Position numbers and translations under genes: made by a program. The notes below the pieces were generated by a model. The model was not told where the DNA came from and ran no database searches. It saw nothing but the letters and a program-made list of their open reading frames with translations. Below are positions 17,796-25,102 of a DNA stretch of 64,000 bases, in pieces. Source of the DNA: Proteus cibi (GTDB taxonomy: Bacteria; Pseudomonadota; Gammaproteobacteria; Enterobacterales; Enterobacteriaceae); NCBI RefSeq assembly GCF_003144405.1, contig NZ_PENW01000034.1:235161-299160 (forward strand), read 5' to 3'. Positions within the stretch are counted from its first letter, which is position 1, and each line of letters opens with the position of its first letter.

Positions 17796-18534
17796 AGAGA
17801 AGGTGACCAATTCGACGGAATTCCGTCGGTGTAATACCAAATAGTGTTTTTATTTCATTAGAAAAATGGGATGCTGAACTAAACCCATTATCTACTGCAA
17901 TTTGCGTCAAAGATTCATTCGTCGATAAAGTAGTCAGAATCGATGATGCAGCTCGCCATGAACGTAATTGGCTCTTACCGCAATTACCTAAATAACGTTT
18001 ACAGAGTCTTCTAAAATGAGTACCTGATACACCATAGCGCTCTCCAATTTGGGCAATATTACTTTTCTTTTCATCTAAATAGCTGATGAGATGTAATATA
18101 AGCCAATAGCTTTCACTATGTCTGATGGTGACAAAAAGAGGTTCTAATTGGCTATTCTCTTTTAAAGCTTCGCTAATTAATATGAACTCTAATGTTCCCT
18201 CTCTATTTTCTATATAAAAAATCTGCTGATTAATATCAAATTCAGTGCCTATTGCTGTCATTTTTGAAAAATCACGAGCATAATCAATAAAGGCTAATAA
18301 TCTGGCACAAATGAAAAAAGATCTTTTTTCTATTTTCCAACTTTGATTATCAGACTGAAAAACAACATCACTATTTTTAGCATTATAAATAAATGCGCTT
18401 CCTTTTATCATTTTTGTAAATTGACCATCTCGTATTTTAATTGATGATTCATTATTCAGAGGAATACAAAAGAACAATGAATTCCCCATTAATATGTTTT
18501 TATCACCACTTATCTTTATATCGTTTATCAACAT
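17779..18534 (-). CDS. invF: AraC-family T3SS regulator InvF/MxiE
   Basis: 251 residues. The last about 100 residues form the double helix-turn-helix AraC domain (IAQIGERYGVSGTHFRRLCKRYLG, then LTQIAVDNGFSSASHFSNEIKTLFGITPTEFRR). As first gene of the inv block, directly before the secretin gene, it corresponds to InvF. In Salmonella InvF needs SicA, encoded at 5006-5512, to activate translocon and effector promoters. TGAGG nine bases upstream supports ATG 18534. The N-terminal half has no recognised ligand domain. Confidence 0.92.
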   Translation of the reverse strand: MLINDIKISGDKNILMGNSLFFCIPLNNESSIKIRDGQFTKMIKGSAFIYNAKNSDVVFQSDNQSWKIEKRSFFICARLLAFIDYARDFSKMTAIGTEFDINQQIFYIENREGTLEFILISEALKENSQLEPLFVTIRHSESYWLILHLISYLDEKKSNIAQIGERYGVSGTHFRRLCKRYLGNCGKSQLRSWRAASSILTTLSTNESLTQIAVDNGFSSASHFSNEIKTLFGITPTEFRRIGHLLYENKK

Positions 18535-18831
18535 AATTTAAACCTCAGAAATATAAATCAACTCAAAAATGACAAAGATAACGATACAATATCGTTAACG
18601 AGATACAATTTACGTGTTATGATTTGCATGTTCTTCGAATAATACCACCAATAATTAGTGATAAAAATGTATAATTAAAGCACCGAGTTTATATTTTACA
18701 AAATATTTTGATAAAAGGTATCTTAAAGTAACAAATAAAAAACATGTTCTTTTTTAAAAACAACATTTCAATATTGAAAGCAAATATTAATTCACACAAA
18801 AAATAGATAAGATAACTTCTAGGGTATTTTT
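18535..18831. promoter_or_regulatory. Divergent T3SS promoter region with 7-bp inverted repeat
   Basis: This 297-bp gap separates the divergent invF and prgH blocks and must hold the promoters of both. A perfect inverted repeat, TAACGAT-5 nt-ATCGTTA, lies at 18579-18597, about 45 bp upstream of invF. The rest is AT-rich with several A/T tracts. In Salmonella the corresponding promoters respond to HilD/HilA; no hilA-like gene is visible in the window. Confidence 0.6.
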
Positions 18832-19911
18832 ATGCTTTATTATTTATATATTTTGAATGGACCATTAAAATATACAAAAATATCATTAATTCCAAATGAA
18901 TATTCAATATTAATATATAATAAGAGAAATGAAATTCATGCTGATGATGCAAATGAATTTTACATTCCGTGCGAAGATGAAAACTTAGTCAAAAAAATTA
19001 ATATCAAGCTAAAAAATACAGAAGAAGAGCAAAATACATTAGTTATAGAAGAGAGTGTGATAGCCGATGAAATAGGTGTTGAAAGTAAAATATATTTTGA
19101 TAAACCTATTTATCTTAATGATACTCCTATGCTTTTAATTAGCAAAAATGCTAATTTATCAAAAGAACTGTTGGTATTTCAGAAGAGAAAAAATCACGTT
19201 AAAACTCGAAAAAAAACAAGTATCATATTGATAGTATGTCTATTTTCATTATTGTCTTTTCTGGCTTTATTTTTCTTTTTTGACAAAAAAGAAGTCAACA
19301 ACGTTGTACCAGAACCTACGCTATCCGTAGAAAACTATCACTATTTTTTAGGTTTAAAAAACCATTACTGTCTCTATGATGAGAGTACCCCTGAGTGGAT
19401 TAAAAATAACAATAATAATCAATATTCATATATAGATATTAAAAAACTCAATCTTATCTTTAATGGTGAGAGTAAAAGAATAAATAACATTATGATTAAA
19501 GAGGACTCAAAGCCAACAATCGCTTTTATTTATCATAACAATCATGAAAAAGAAAAAATCGATTCAGTTATTCAACAACAATTTTCTTCTTTTTGCCAAC
19601 CTGAAATTAAAGCTATCTCTATTCCTAGTTTAATTGAGCAGATAAACTCACTCTCTTTTATAAAAGAAACCAGCTATCAAATAAAAGAAGAGAAAAATGG
19701 GATCACTTTTATCTTTGATGGTATTTTAAATAGAGAAAGCAAAATAAAATTTGAGCAATTTATAAAAAAACAAACCTCTATTTTTGGCAGAAAATTTATA
19801 TTTTACCGTGAGAATATAGGTAACCCAGCTTTAATCAATAAAGCAACTTTACAAGAAGAGAATGGATATATCTTTATTGATAGTCAACACCGTTATTTCC
19901 CTAAAGGGTAA
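18832..19911 (+). CDS. prgH: T3SS inner-membrane ring protein PrgH/MxiG (SctD)
   Basis: 359 residues (PrgH 392). An N-terminal cytoplasmic FHA-like domain (about 1-125) is followed by a single membrane helix at about 130-150 (IILIVCLFSLLSFLALFFFF) after a Lys/Arg-rich stretch, then a periplasmic ring-building region. This is the topology of PrgH/MxiG. It forms the outer of the two inner-membrane rings with PrgK. AGGG upstream supports the start. First gene of the plus-strand block prgH-I-J-K-orgA-B-C. Confidence 0.9.
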   Translation: MLYYLYILNGPLKYTKISLIPNEYSILIYNKRNEIHADDANEFYIPCEDENLVKKINIKLKNTEEEQNTLVIEESVIADEIGVESKIYFDKPIYLNDTPMLLISKNANLSKELLVFQKRKNHVKTRKKTSIILIVCLFSLLSFLALFFFFDKKEVNNVVPEPTLSVENYHYFLGLKNHYCLYDESTPEWIKNNNNNQYSYIDIKKLNLIFNGESKRINNIMIKEDSKPTIAFIYHNNHEKEKIDSVIQQQFSSFCQPEIKAISIPSLIEQINSLSFIKETSYQIKEEKNGITFIFDGILNRESKIKFEQFIKKQTSIFGRKFIFYRENIGNPALINKATLQEENGYIFIDSQHRYFPKG

Positions 19912-19961
19912 TACTCGTATTTTATTAATATAAAATCATAAACATTTAGAGGATTAATATT

Positions 19962-20216
19962 ATGGCAAATAGCTCAGTCGCCGATGATGTAAGTTCAATT
20001 AAAAAAGTAGATGAATACTTTCAAGAGCCTGTTAAAAATCAAAGTGATGCTTTAAAAGCGGCTTTAGATGCTTTAAAAACAGACACCTCGAATGCAGCCG
20101 CATTAGCAGACTATCAAGCAAGATTAGCTGAATACAATATTACACGTAATGCTGAATCAACATCGATAAAAGTCGTTAAAGACTTAGCGATGAGCATTAT
20201 TGGTAATATGCGTTAA
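19962..20216 (+). CDS. prgI: T3SS needle filament protein PrgI/MxiH (SctF)
   Basis: 84 residues (PrgI 80, MxiH 83). The helix-turn-helix pattern with the conserved NPSD-like turn region (ALDALKTDTSNAAALADYQARLAEYN) and the C-terminal NAESTSIKVVKDLAMSIIGNM match the family, whose C-terminus packs in the needle lumen. AGAGGA upstream supports the start. It lies 50 bp after prgH and 24 bp before prgJ. Confidence 0.95.
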   Translation: MANSSVADDVSSIKKVDEYFQEPVKNQSDALKAALDALKTDTSNAAALADYQARLAEYNITRNAESTSIKVVKDLAMSIIGNMR

Positions 20217-20240
20217 TCTTAAATTATGTAAAGGATATTT

Positions 20241-20522
20241 ATGGCTATTTTACCTGTTTCTACCGTTAATTTACCGGTGTTATCTGAAAGTACAGATAAT
20301 GGAGATTCACTCTCTTCAATAATGACAAAAAATATTGCCAGCGGCTTTCAGTATGAAGCGCAACTACATGAAAAACTGGCAACATTAAGTCAGCTTTCTG
20401 ATGTTCAAAGCTACACCAAACTACAATCGACGCTAAATGATTATACCATTACCATGAACTTAGCCAGCACCTTGGCAAGAAAATCATTGAATATCGTAGA
20501 AACTCTACTAAAGGCACAATAG
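20241..20522 (+). CDS. prgJ: T3SS inner-rod protein PrgJ/MxiI (SctI)
   Basis: 93 residues (PrgJ 101, MxiI 97). The C-terminal helix (KLQSTLNDYTITMNLASTLARKSLNIVETLLKAQ) has the rod-protein signature, similar to the needle subunit. SctI anchors the needle to the export gate. AAAGGA upstream supports the start. The TAG stop overlaps the next start region by one base. Confidence 0.93.
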   Translation: MAILPVSTVNLPVLSESTDNGDSLSSIMTKNIASGFQYEAQLHEKLATLSQLSDVQSYTKLQSTLNDYTITMNLASTLARKSLNIVETLLKAQ

Positions 20523-20524
20523 TG

Positions 20525-21295
20525 ATGAAAGCCAGATATTTATTAAGCATGTTATTATTTTGTCTGGTTTCACTATTAACTGGGTGTAAAGAGCAGTCAT
20601 TATTAACAGGTCTTAATCAGCGTCAAGCCACACAAGTACAAGCGGTATTACAGAAACATCAGATAGCCAGTACCCAAACCGCATTAGGCAAAGGGTTGTT
20701 TGATGTGTCCGTTAAAAAAGAGGATGTGGCTGTCGCGGTTCAGATATTGGAGCAATATCAATTACCTAGCAATGCGCGAATTGAGGTTACTCAAATATTC
20801 CCTTCTGATGCATTGGTTTCTTCACCACAGGCAGAAAAAGCACGATTAATTTCAGCTATTGAGCAGCGCTTAGAACAATCGTTACTCACTATTGGAAATA
20901 TTATCGATGCAAGAGTGCATATTAGTTATCCTATATCCCCCTCAGAACGCATTATTCCACCGCCTCACGCATCTGTTCTCATTTTTTATGAAGACAGTGT
21001 GATTGATGCTGAACAGCTTGGCGAAGATATTCGTGCTTTTATTCACAACGCCTTTAGCGATATGAATGAAGATAATATTACTGTTCTACTTTATCCTCGA
21101 AATATCAATAAATTAAGCGCATTAAAACCCCTTCCGAGTGATGAAAATAGTGCTGTCGCTTTTCATTATTGGTGGTTGTTAGTGCCACTTTTTATTAGCT
21201 TACTGTTTATTGCCATATTAGTTTTTATAAGATATCGCCAAAAAAAACTGATGATGGAGGAGCAAAAAGATGACTCTCTCTCTTCAACAGTTTGA
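20525..21295 (+). CDS. prgK: T3SS inner-membrane ring lipoprotein PrgK/MxiJ (SctJ)
   Basis: 256 residues from ATG 20525 (an in-frame GTG directly precedes it). A lipoprotein signal ends in LLTGC with the lipidated Cys at about 21. The YscJ/FliF ring domain follows (LNQRQATQVQAVLQKHQI, then ARVHISYP), and a C-terminal membrane helix at about 215-235 (WWLLVPLFISLLFIAILVFI) is present as in PrgK. It forms the inner ring with PrgH. Overlaps orgA by 26 bp. Confidence 0.96.
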   Translation: MKARYLLSMLLFCLVSLLTGCKEQSLLTGLNQRQATQVQAVLQKHQIASTQTALGKGLFDVSVKKEDVAVAVQILEQYQLPSNARIEVTQIFPSDALVSSPQAEKARLISAIEQRLEQSLLTIGNIIDARVHISYPISPSERIIPPPHASVLIFYEDSVIDAEQLGEDIRAFIHNAFSDMNEDNITVLLYPRNINKLSALKPLPSDENSAVAFHYWWLLVPLFISLLFIAILVFIRYRQKKLMMEEQKDDSLSSTV

Positions 21296-21836
21296 TAGGA
21301 TCTCGACTGTGATGTATGAACCATTGCAATACATCCATCCAGACTATAAAACAGTAGCAACTCTCGATGATGAACCTATTTGGCAACAGTTTGCTAATCA
21401 TCAATTGATTAAAGAACATCAACTTATTACTGAAATAGACTGCGATATAGAAGCCGATCCTGTCACCGAAAAACTCTTCACTCAATGGCCATTATTACCC
21501 CAATGTGCACTATTTTTAGGTTACTTTTACTCACCTAAATATATTTTACATTCGGGTGATTACTATCAGTTGTCATCATCGTTACAAGCATTTCTCTCAT
21601 TAAGATCTGTCGTGTTACTCAATGAAGAAAATAAAAACGATGATAACGAGATAGCGCCTATCACAGTAGGTTATCAATTATTATTTACTTTTATTCGTTC
21701 TATTTCGGTTGCATTAGCACAACGGTTTAAACTCTGTTTTCCTATAAATCAGCCTCACATTGAGTTATCACCGAATCTCTCTTTATCACGTTCACTTTTT
21801 CTTTTGGTGCTTAATTATGCTGCGTTCTGTGCCTGA
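21270..21836 (+). CDS. orgA: T3SS sorting-platform adaptor OrgA/MxiK (SctK)
   Basis: 188 residues (OrgA 199, MxiK 175). The sequence is moderately hydrophobic and aromatic (PLQYIHPDYK near the start) like OrgA, and it lies directly after prgK and before orgB, the fixed family position. SctK links the SctQ pods to the SctD ring. The start overlaps prgK by 26 bp, suggesting coupling. Sequence conservation in this family is low, so context carries much of the assignment. Confidence 0.85.
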   Translation: MTLSLQQFDRISTVMYEPLQYIHPDYKTVATLDDEPIWQQFANHQLIKEHQLITEIDCDIEADPVTEKLFTQWPLLPQCALFLGYFYSPKYILHSGDYYQLSSSLQAFLSLRSVVLLNEENKNDDNEIAPITVGYQLLFTFIRSISVALAQRFKLCFPINQPHIELSPNLSLSRSLFLLVLNYAAFCA

Positions 21837-22506
21837 AAAACTGTTAGATTATACCTGTGAAGGGGTGCTTATTCGTGCCCGTTATATCCGACAATGGGAT
21901 AATATCCATAAAATAAATCTCGCAACAAAAAATCATGCGAAAAAGCTTATTCGCAATACTGAGGAAAAACTTAAGTCACATCATGATGCTGTGGTTAGAC
22001 AGGGCTATAGCGAAGGACTGAAAGCACTATTGGGAGATATATTAGCTCTATTCTCTCAATATCAAACCCATTTATTTCACTATGAAATAAAACAAAGAGA
22101 GTTGATCACAAGTACAGTTGCTCAATATTTCCAGTCGCCAGAGATGCAAATAGAACTAACCAAACAACTTATTGCCGCCAGTCCTTTAGATCATAAGCTC
22201 ATACTGAATATTCCTAAAACCTTACAACCTTATTTAGAAAAGGCATTGAGCGATCAAAATGTTGAATTCATTCCCCATGAAAATACAACCATTTCTGTCA
22301 GCGCTGGATCGCAAATCCTTTTTTTTGATCCTCCTCTTTTTATGCAAGATCTCAAAGCTCAATTTCATCAGCCTTATGCTGAAAAAAACCAACTCGCATT
22401 TTCTCAAGATCTTAAAACACGTTTAATCGATTATATTCAGCAATTTGAATTACTCGAAAACCAAGACGATAGCCAAATTCAAAGAGAGCGCCCTAATGAA
22501 GATTGA
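21817..22506 (+). CDS. orgB: T3SS ATPase regulator OrgB/MxiN (SctL)
   Basis: 229 residues from ATG 21817 (MLRSVPEKLLDY), which overlaps orgA by 20 bp; an upstream frame to 21760 would overlap orgA by 77 bp. OrgB has 226 residues. It shows the SctL/FliH pattern: an N-terminal coiled region (NHAKKLIRNTEEKLKSHHDAVVRQGYSEG) and a C-terminal globular domain with DHKLILNIPKTLQPYLEKAL. SctL homodimers tie the ATPase to the SctQ pods. Confidence 0.88.
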   Translation: MLRSVPEKLLDYTCEGVLIRARYIRQWDNIHKINLATKNHAKKLIRNTEEKLKSHHDAVVRQGYSEGLKALLGDILALFSQYQTHLFHYEIKQRELITSTVAQYFQSPEMQIELTKQLIAASPLDHKLILNIPKTLQPYLEKALSDQNVEFIPHENTTISVSAGSQILFFDPPLFMQDLKAQFHQPYAEKNQLAFSQDLKTRLIDYIQQFELLENQDDSQIQRERPNED

Positions 22507-22957
22507 TCCTTCCTATACACAGTCGCTATCTCACTTATCTTCAACAATAAATACAGATAAAACAGAAGCAATAGAGACTCGCCCAGCATCACTGCCTAGA
22601 GCCGCAAAAAGTGATCTTTTAGCACCAATTCTTAATCGAGATTTTTATCAGCAATTACAAGACCAAGGCATTAATGATGCAAAAGAGATCCTTAATTTCT
22701 TAAACCAATATGATGTCATGAATGAGGGTAATCAAACACTTAAAGAGGCTCGCCAACGAAGCATATTGATGTATGCCCATCAACAGAGTGTATTAGACGA
22801 TACAGAAAATAAAGAAGCTATTAATCAAGCGCTTATTTCATTTCTTTCTTATCAAGGCTTCTATCATCAGTTCACACTTGATTTATTGGGTATGACAGAT
22901 AACCAAGAAGAGTATTCAGATTTCTTTAAGCCTGATTCCGCTTCATTTTTATTTTAA
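22496..22957 (+). CDS. OrgC/MxiL-like T3SS protein
   Basis: 153 residues from ATG 22496, with AGAGAG upstream and an 11-bp overlap with orgB. Salmonella OrgC, a secreted protein that promotes needle assembly, is about 150 residues and sits in the same place; Shigella mxiL does too. The protein is soluble and helical, with no membrane segment and no motif I can name. Assignment is positional and by size. The stop codon ends at 22957, immediately next to the stop of convergent soxR, with no room for a terminator; this marks the right edge of the T3SS locus. Confidence 0.65.
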   Translation: MKIDPSYTQSLSHLSSTINTDKTEAIETRPASLPRAAKSDLLAPILNRDFYQQLQDQGINDAKEILNFLNQYDVMNEGNQTLKEARQRSILMYAHQQSVLDDTENKEAINQALISFLSYQGFYHQFTLDLLGMTDNQEEYSDFFKPDSASFLF

Positions 22958-23407
22958 TTATAAAATTTGCGCACCCGGTCCTTTTTCACCTAATACATCA
23001 TCAGGATTACGTAACGGGCAATCACTCAATGATAGACAACCGCAACCAATACAGTGGTCAAGCCCGTTACGTAATCGCTTAAGACGACGAATTCTTTCAT
23101 CTAACCGTACTTTCCAATCCGTTGATATTTCGTGCCATTGTTCTGCGGTCAATTTACTATTTGGTGGATATTTTCCGAGTATTTCCTGAATTTCTTTTAG
23201 CGGAATACCCGTACTTTGCGCAGCTTTAATAATTGCCACATAACGCAAGACAACAGGTGGATAACGACGCTGATTACCGGCACTTCGATAACTTTCTATC
23301 AATCCTTTTTCTTCATAAAAATGTAACGTAGAAATCGCAACACCACTTCGTTTTGCTACCTCACCGACGGTAAGTGCCCTATTGAAATCTATTTTCTCTT
23401 TTTTCAT
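22958..23407 (-). CDS. soxR: Redox-sensing MerR-family regulator SoxR
   Basis: 149 residues. An N-terminal MerR helix-turn-helix (LTVGEVAKRSGVAISTLHFYEEKGLI and GNQRRYPPVVLRYVAIIK) leads to a dimer helix and the [2Fe-2S] ligands C119, C122, C124 and C130 (CIGCGCLSLSDC), the exact SoxR spacing. It is oxidised by redox-cycling agents and then activates a promoter with an overlong spacer; such a promoter lies in the divergent intergenic region. No soxS gene is adjacent. The C-terminal LGEKGPGAQIL tail is also typical. Convergent and abutting with the orgC-like gene. Confidence 0.97.
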   Translation of the reverse strand: MKKEKIDFNRALTVGEVAKRSGVAISTLHFYEEKGLIESYRSAGNQRRYPPVVLRYVAIIKAAQSTGIPLKEIQEILGKYPPNSKLTAEQWHEISTDWKVRLDERIRRLKRLRNGLDHCIGCGCLSLSDCPLRNPDDVLGEKGPGAQIL

Positions 23408-23416
23408 TTTTTTCTC

Positions 23417-23447
23417 TTGACCTCAACTTAACTTGAGGTTTTATAGT
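23417..23447 (+). promoter_or_regulatory. SoxR-controlled promoter with sox box and 19-bp spacer
   Basis: The inverted repeat CCTCAACTTAACTTGAGG lies at 23421-23438, one base away from the consensus soxS operator as I remember it. It sits between TTGACC (23417-23422) and TATAGT (23442-23447), a 19-bp spacing typical of MerR-family promoters that only work when the activator untwists the DNA. It faces the DoxX-MFP-RND operon; the soxR start is 10-14 bp away on the other side, so autoregulation is likely. Confidence 0.92.
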
Positions 23448-23516
23448 CCTCTCCTCAAATTAAGTCAAGTCAGTGGGATGCTGACTTTTATTTTTAAGAA
23501 TGTTGAGGTCAGATGA

Positions 23517-23939
23517 ATGCCTAATTCAATTGCACGTATTCTCGAAAGTCGCTCTTTGTGGCTTATTGCCAGATTACTCATTCTTGTTTTGTTTCTCTCT
23601 TCTGGCTTTGCCAAGGTTTTTGATTACCAAAATAGTTTGGCTGAAATGCGTGCAGCGGGATTAACTCCGGATTGGTTTTTTAATATTGCCTCGGCGATCG
23701 TTTTACTTTGTAGTTCACTTTTAGTGCTTTTCGATCGCTATCTATGGCTAGGGGCGGGCGCTTTAGCCCTCTTTTTATTTTTAACTATCGTGATTGTTCA
23801 TACTTTTTGGAATATGACGGGAGATAAAGCCATGCTGTCGATGTTTTTCGCGATAGAACACCTCGCTGTTATGGGGGGATTAATCACTACAGCAATGGCA
23901 AGTCATTTCAGAGCCTTATGGAAAAAAACTCACGCATAA
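23517..23939 (+). CDS. DoxX-family membrane protein (MexG-like)
   Basis: 140 residues with four hydrophobic segments (LWLIARLLILVLFLSSGFAKVFDYQNSLAEMRAAG is the DoxX signature: first helix plus SGFAKVFD). GAGG eight bases upstream of ATG 23517. It is first in an operon with a membrane-fusion protein and an RND pump under a SoxR promoter. Pseudomonas mexGHI-opmD has the same gene content and regulator, and MexG is a DoxX-type protein, so MexG-like is the best description. Biochemical role unknown; MexG has been reported to bind phenazine-type compounds. Confidence 0.85.
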   Translation: MPNSIARILESRSLWLIARLLILVLFLSSGFAKVFDYQNSLAEMRAAGLTPDWFFNIASAIVLLCSSLLVLFDRYLWLGAGALALFLFLTIVIVHTFWNMTGDKAMLSMFFAIEHLAVMGGLITTAMASHFRALWKKTHA

Positions 23940-23983
23940 AACAATAAGAAAAATAAAACATTCACTATGGGATCAATAGTAAT

Positions 23984-25090
23984 ATGAATAAAAAGCTTAC
24001 TCTTACTGTATGTGCCTCACTCTTTTTACTCAGTGCCGGCGCGGCAGTTTATGCAACAACATCATCTGATGAAGATGCATCACAACAATTTGCTTATCCC
24101 CCCACAAAAGTGGCATTAGCAACCGTACAATCCTCAAAATTACCCAACAATATGCAAGGGGTGGGAGAATTAGAAGCCGCACGCCAAATTTATTTAGCGG
24201 CTGAAACTAATGGTCGAATTGCCGTAATTAATTTTGAGTCAGGGCAAACTGTTCAAGCAGGTCAAGTCTTGGCAAAACTAAATGATGAACCTGAACAAGC
24301 TGAATTATTACGTTTACAAGCGCAATTAACCAACGCAGAAAAATACTATTCTCGAACAAAACAACTTTATAGCAAAAATATGGTGGCTACTGCGCAATTA
24401 GATAGCACGTTATCAGAGCGCGATATGATAGTTGCCTCCATTCGTGAAGTGAAAGCACGGATTGCACAAAAAGCAATTAAAGCGCCCTTTGACGGTATCG
24501 TTGGGATAAAACTTGTTCATGAAGGCCAATATCTAAATGCGGGTGAACGTGTAGCTTCCCTTGTCGATGCGAGTCATTTAAAACTTAACTTTTCACTTGA
24601 TGAACAAGCCGCACCAAAAATTTCAACAAAACAGCCAATCAATATCGAAGTTGATGCTTACCCAGATATCATTTTTACGGGGGCGATAAATGCGATTGAT
24701 CCTCTTATTGGCCCATCTCGTACAGTACAAATACAGGCTGTTTTACCCAATACTGACAATAAATTAAAAGCGGGCATGTTTGCTCGTGTTCAAGTTACTT
24801 CTCCTGATAGTCCTATGGTATTAACCATACCAGAAACCGCAGTCACTTATACTGCCTATGGAGATACCGTGTTTGTAGCGCAATCTGACAATCAAAAAAA
24901 CCTTATCGCTAAGCGTGTCTCTGTGAAAGTTGGATTGCGCTACAACGGCATGATTGAGATAAAAGAGGGGCTTACCCTCGGTGAGCAAGTTGTCTCATCT
25001 GGTCAAATTAAATTGAGTGATGGCATCTCAATTGAACCCATTGAGCAAGATACATTAACGTTGGCTCAATCGGCGACAACAAAACCATAA
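23984..25090 (+). CDS. RND efflux membrane-fusion protein (MexH/AcrA type)
   Basis: 368 residues. An N-terminal signal or anchor (LTLTVCASLFLLSAGAAVYA) precedes the HlyD-type lipoyl halves (AAETNGRIAVINFESGQTVQAGQVLAKLND and IKAPFDGIVGIKLVHEGQYLNAG) around an alpha-hairpin, then beta-barrel and membrane-proximal domains (LTIPETAVTYTAYGDTVFV). No lipobox Cys, unlike AcrA. It lies 12 bp before the RND gene. It would bridge the pump to an outer-membrane channel, which is not encoded here, so a TolC encoded elsewhere is probably used. Confidence 0.93.
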   Translation: MNKKLTLTVCASLFLLSAGAAVYATTSSDEDASQQFAYPPTKVALATVQSSKLPNNMQGVGELEAARQIYLAAETNGRIAVINFESGQTVQAGQVLAKLNDEPEQAELLRLQAQLTNAEKYYSRTKQLYSKNMVATAQLDSTLSERDMIVASIREVKARIAQKAIKAPFDGIVGIKLVHEGQYLNAGERVASLVDASHLKLNFSLDEQAAPKISTKQPINIEVDAYPDIIFTGAINAIDPLIGPSRTVQIQAVLPNTDNKLKAGMFARVQVTSPDSPMVLTIPETAVTYTAYGDTVFVAQSDNQKNLIAKRVSVKVGLRYNGMIEIKEGLTLGEQVVSSGQIKLSDGISIEPIEQDTLTLAQSATTKP

Positions 25091-25102
25091 CGGGAGATAA
25101 TC

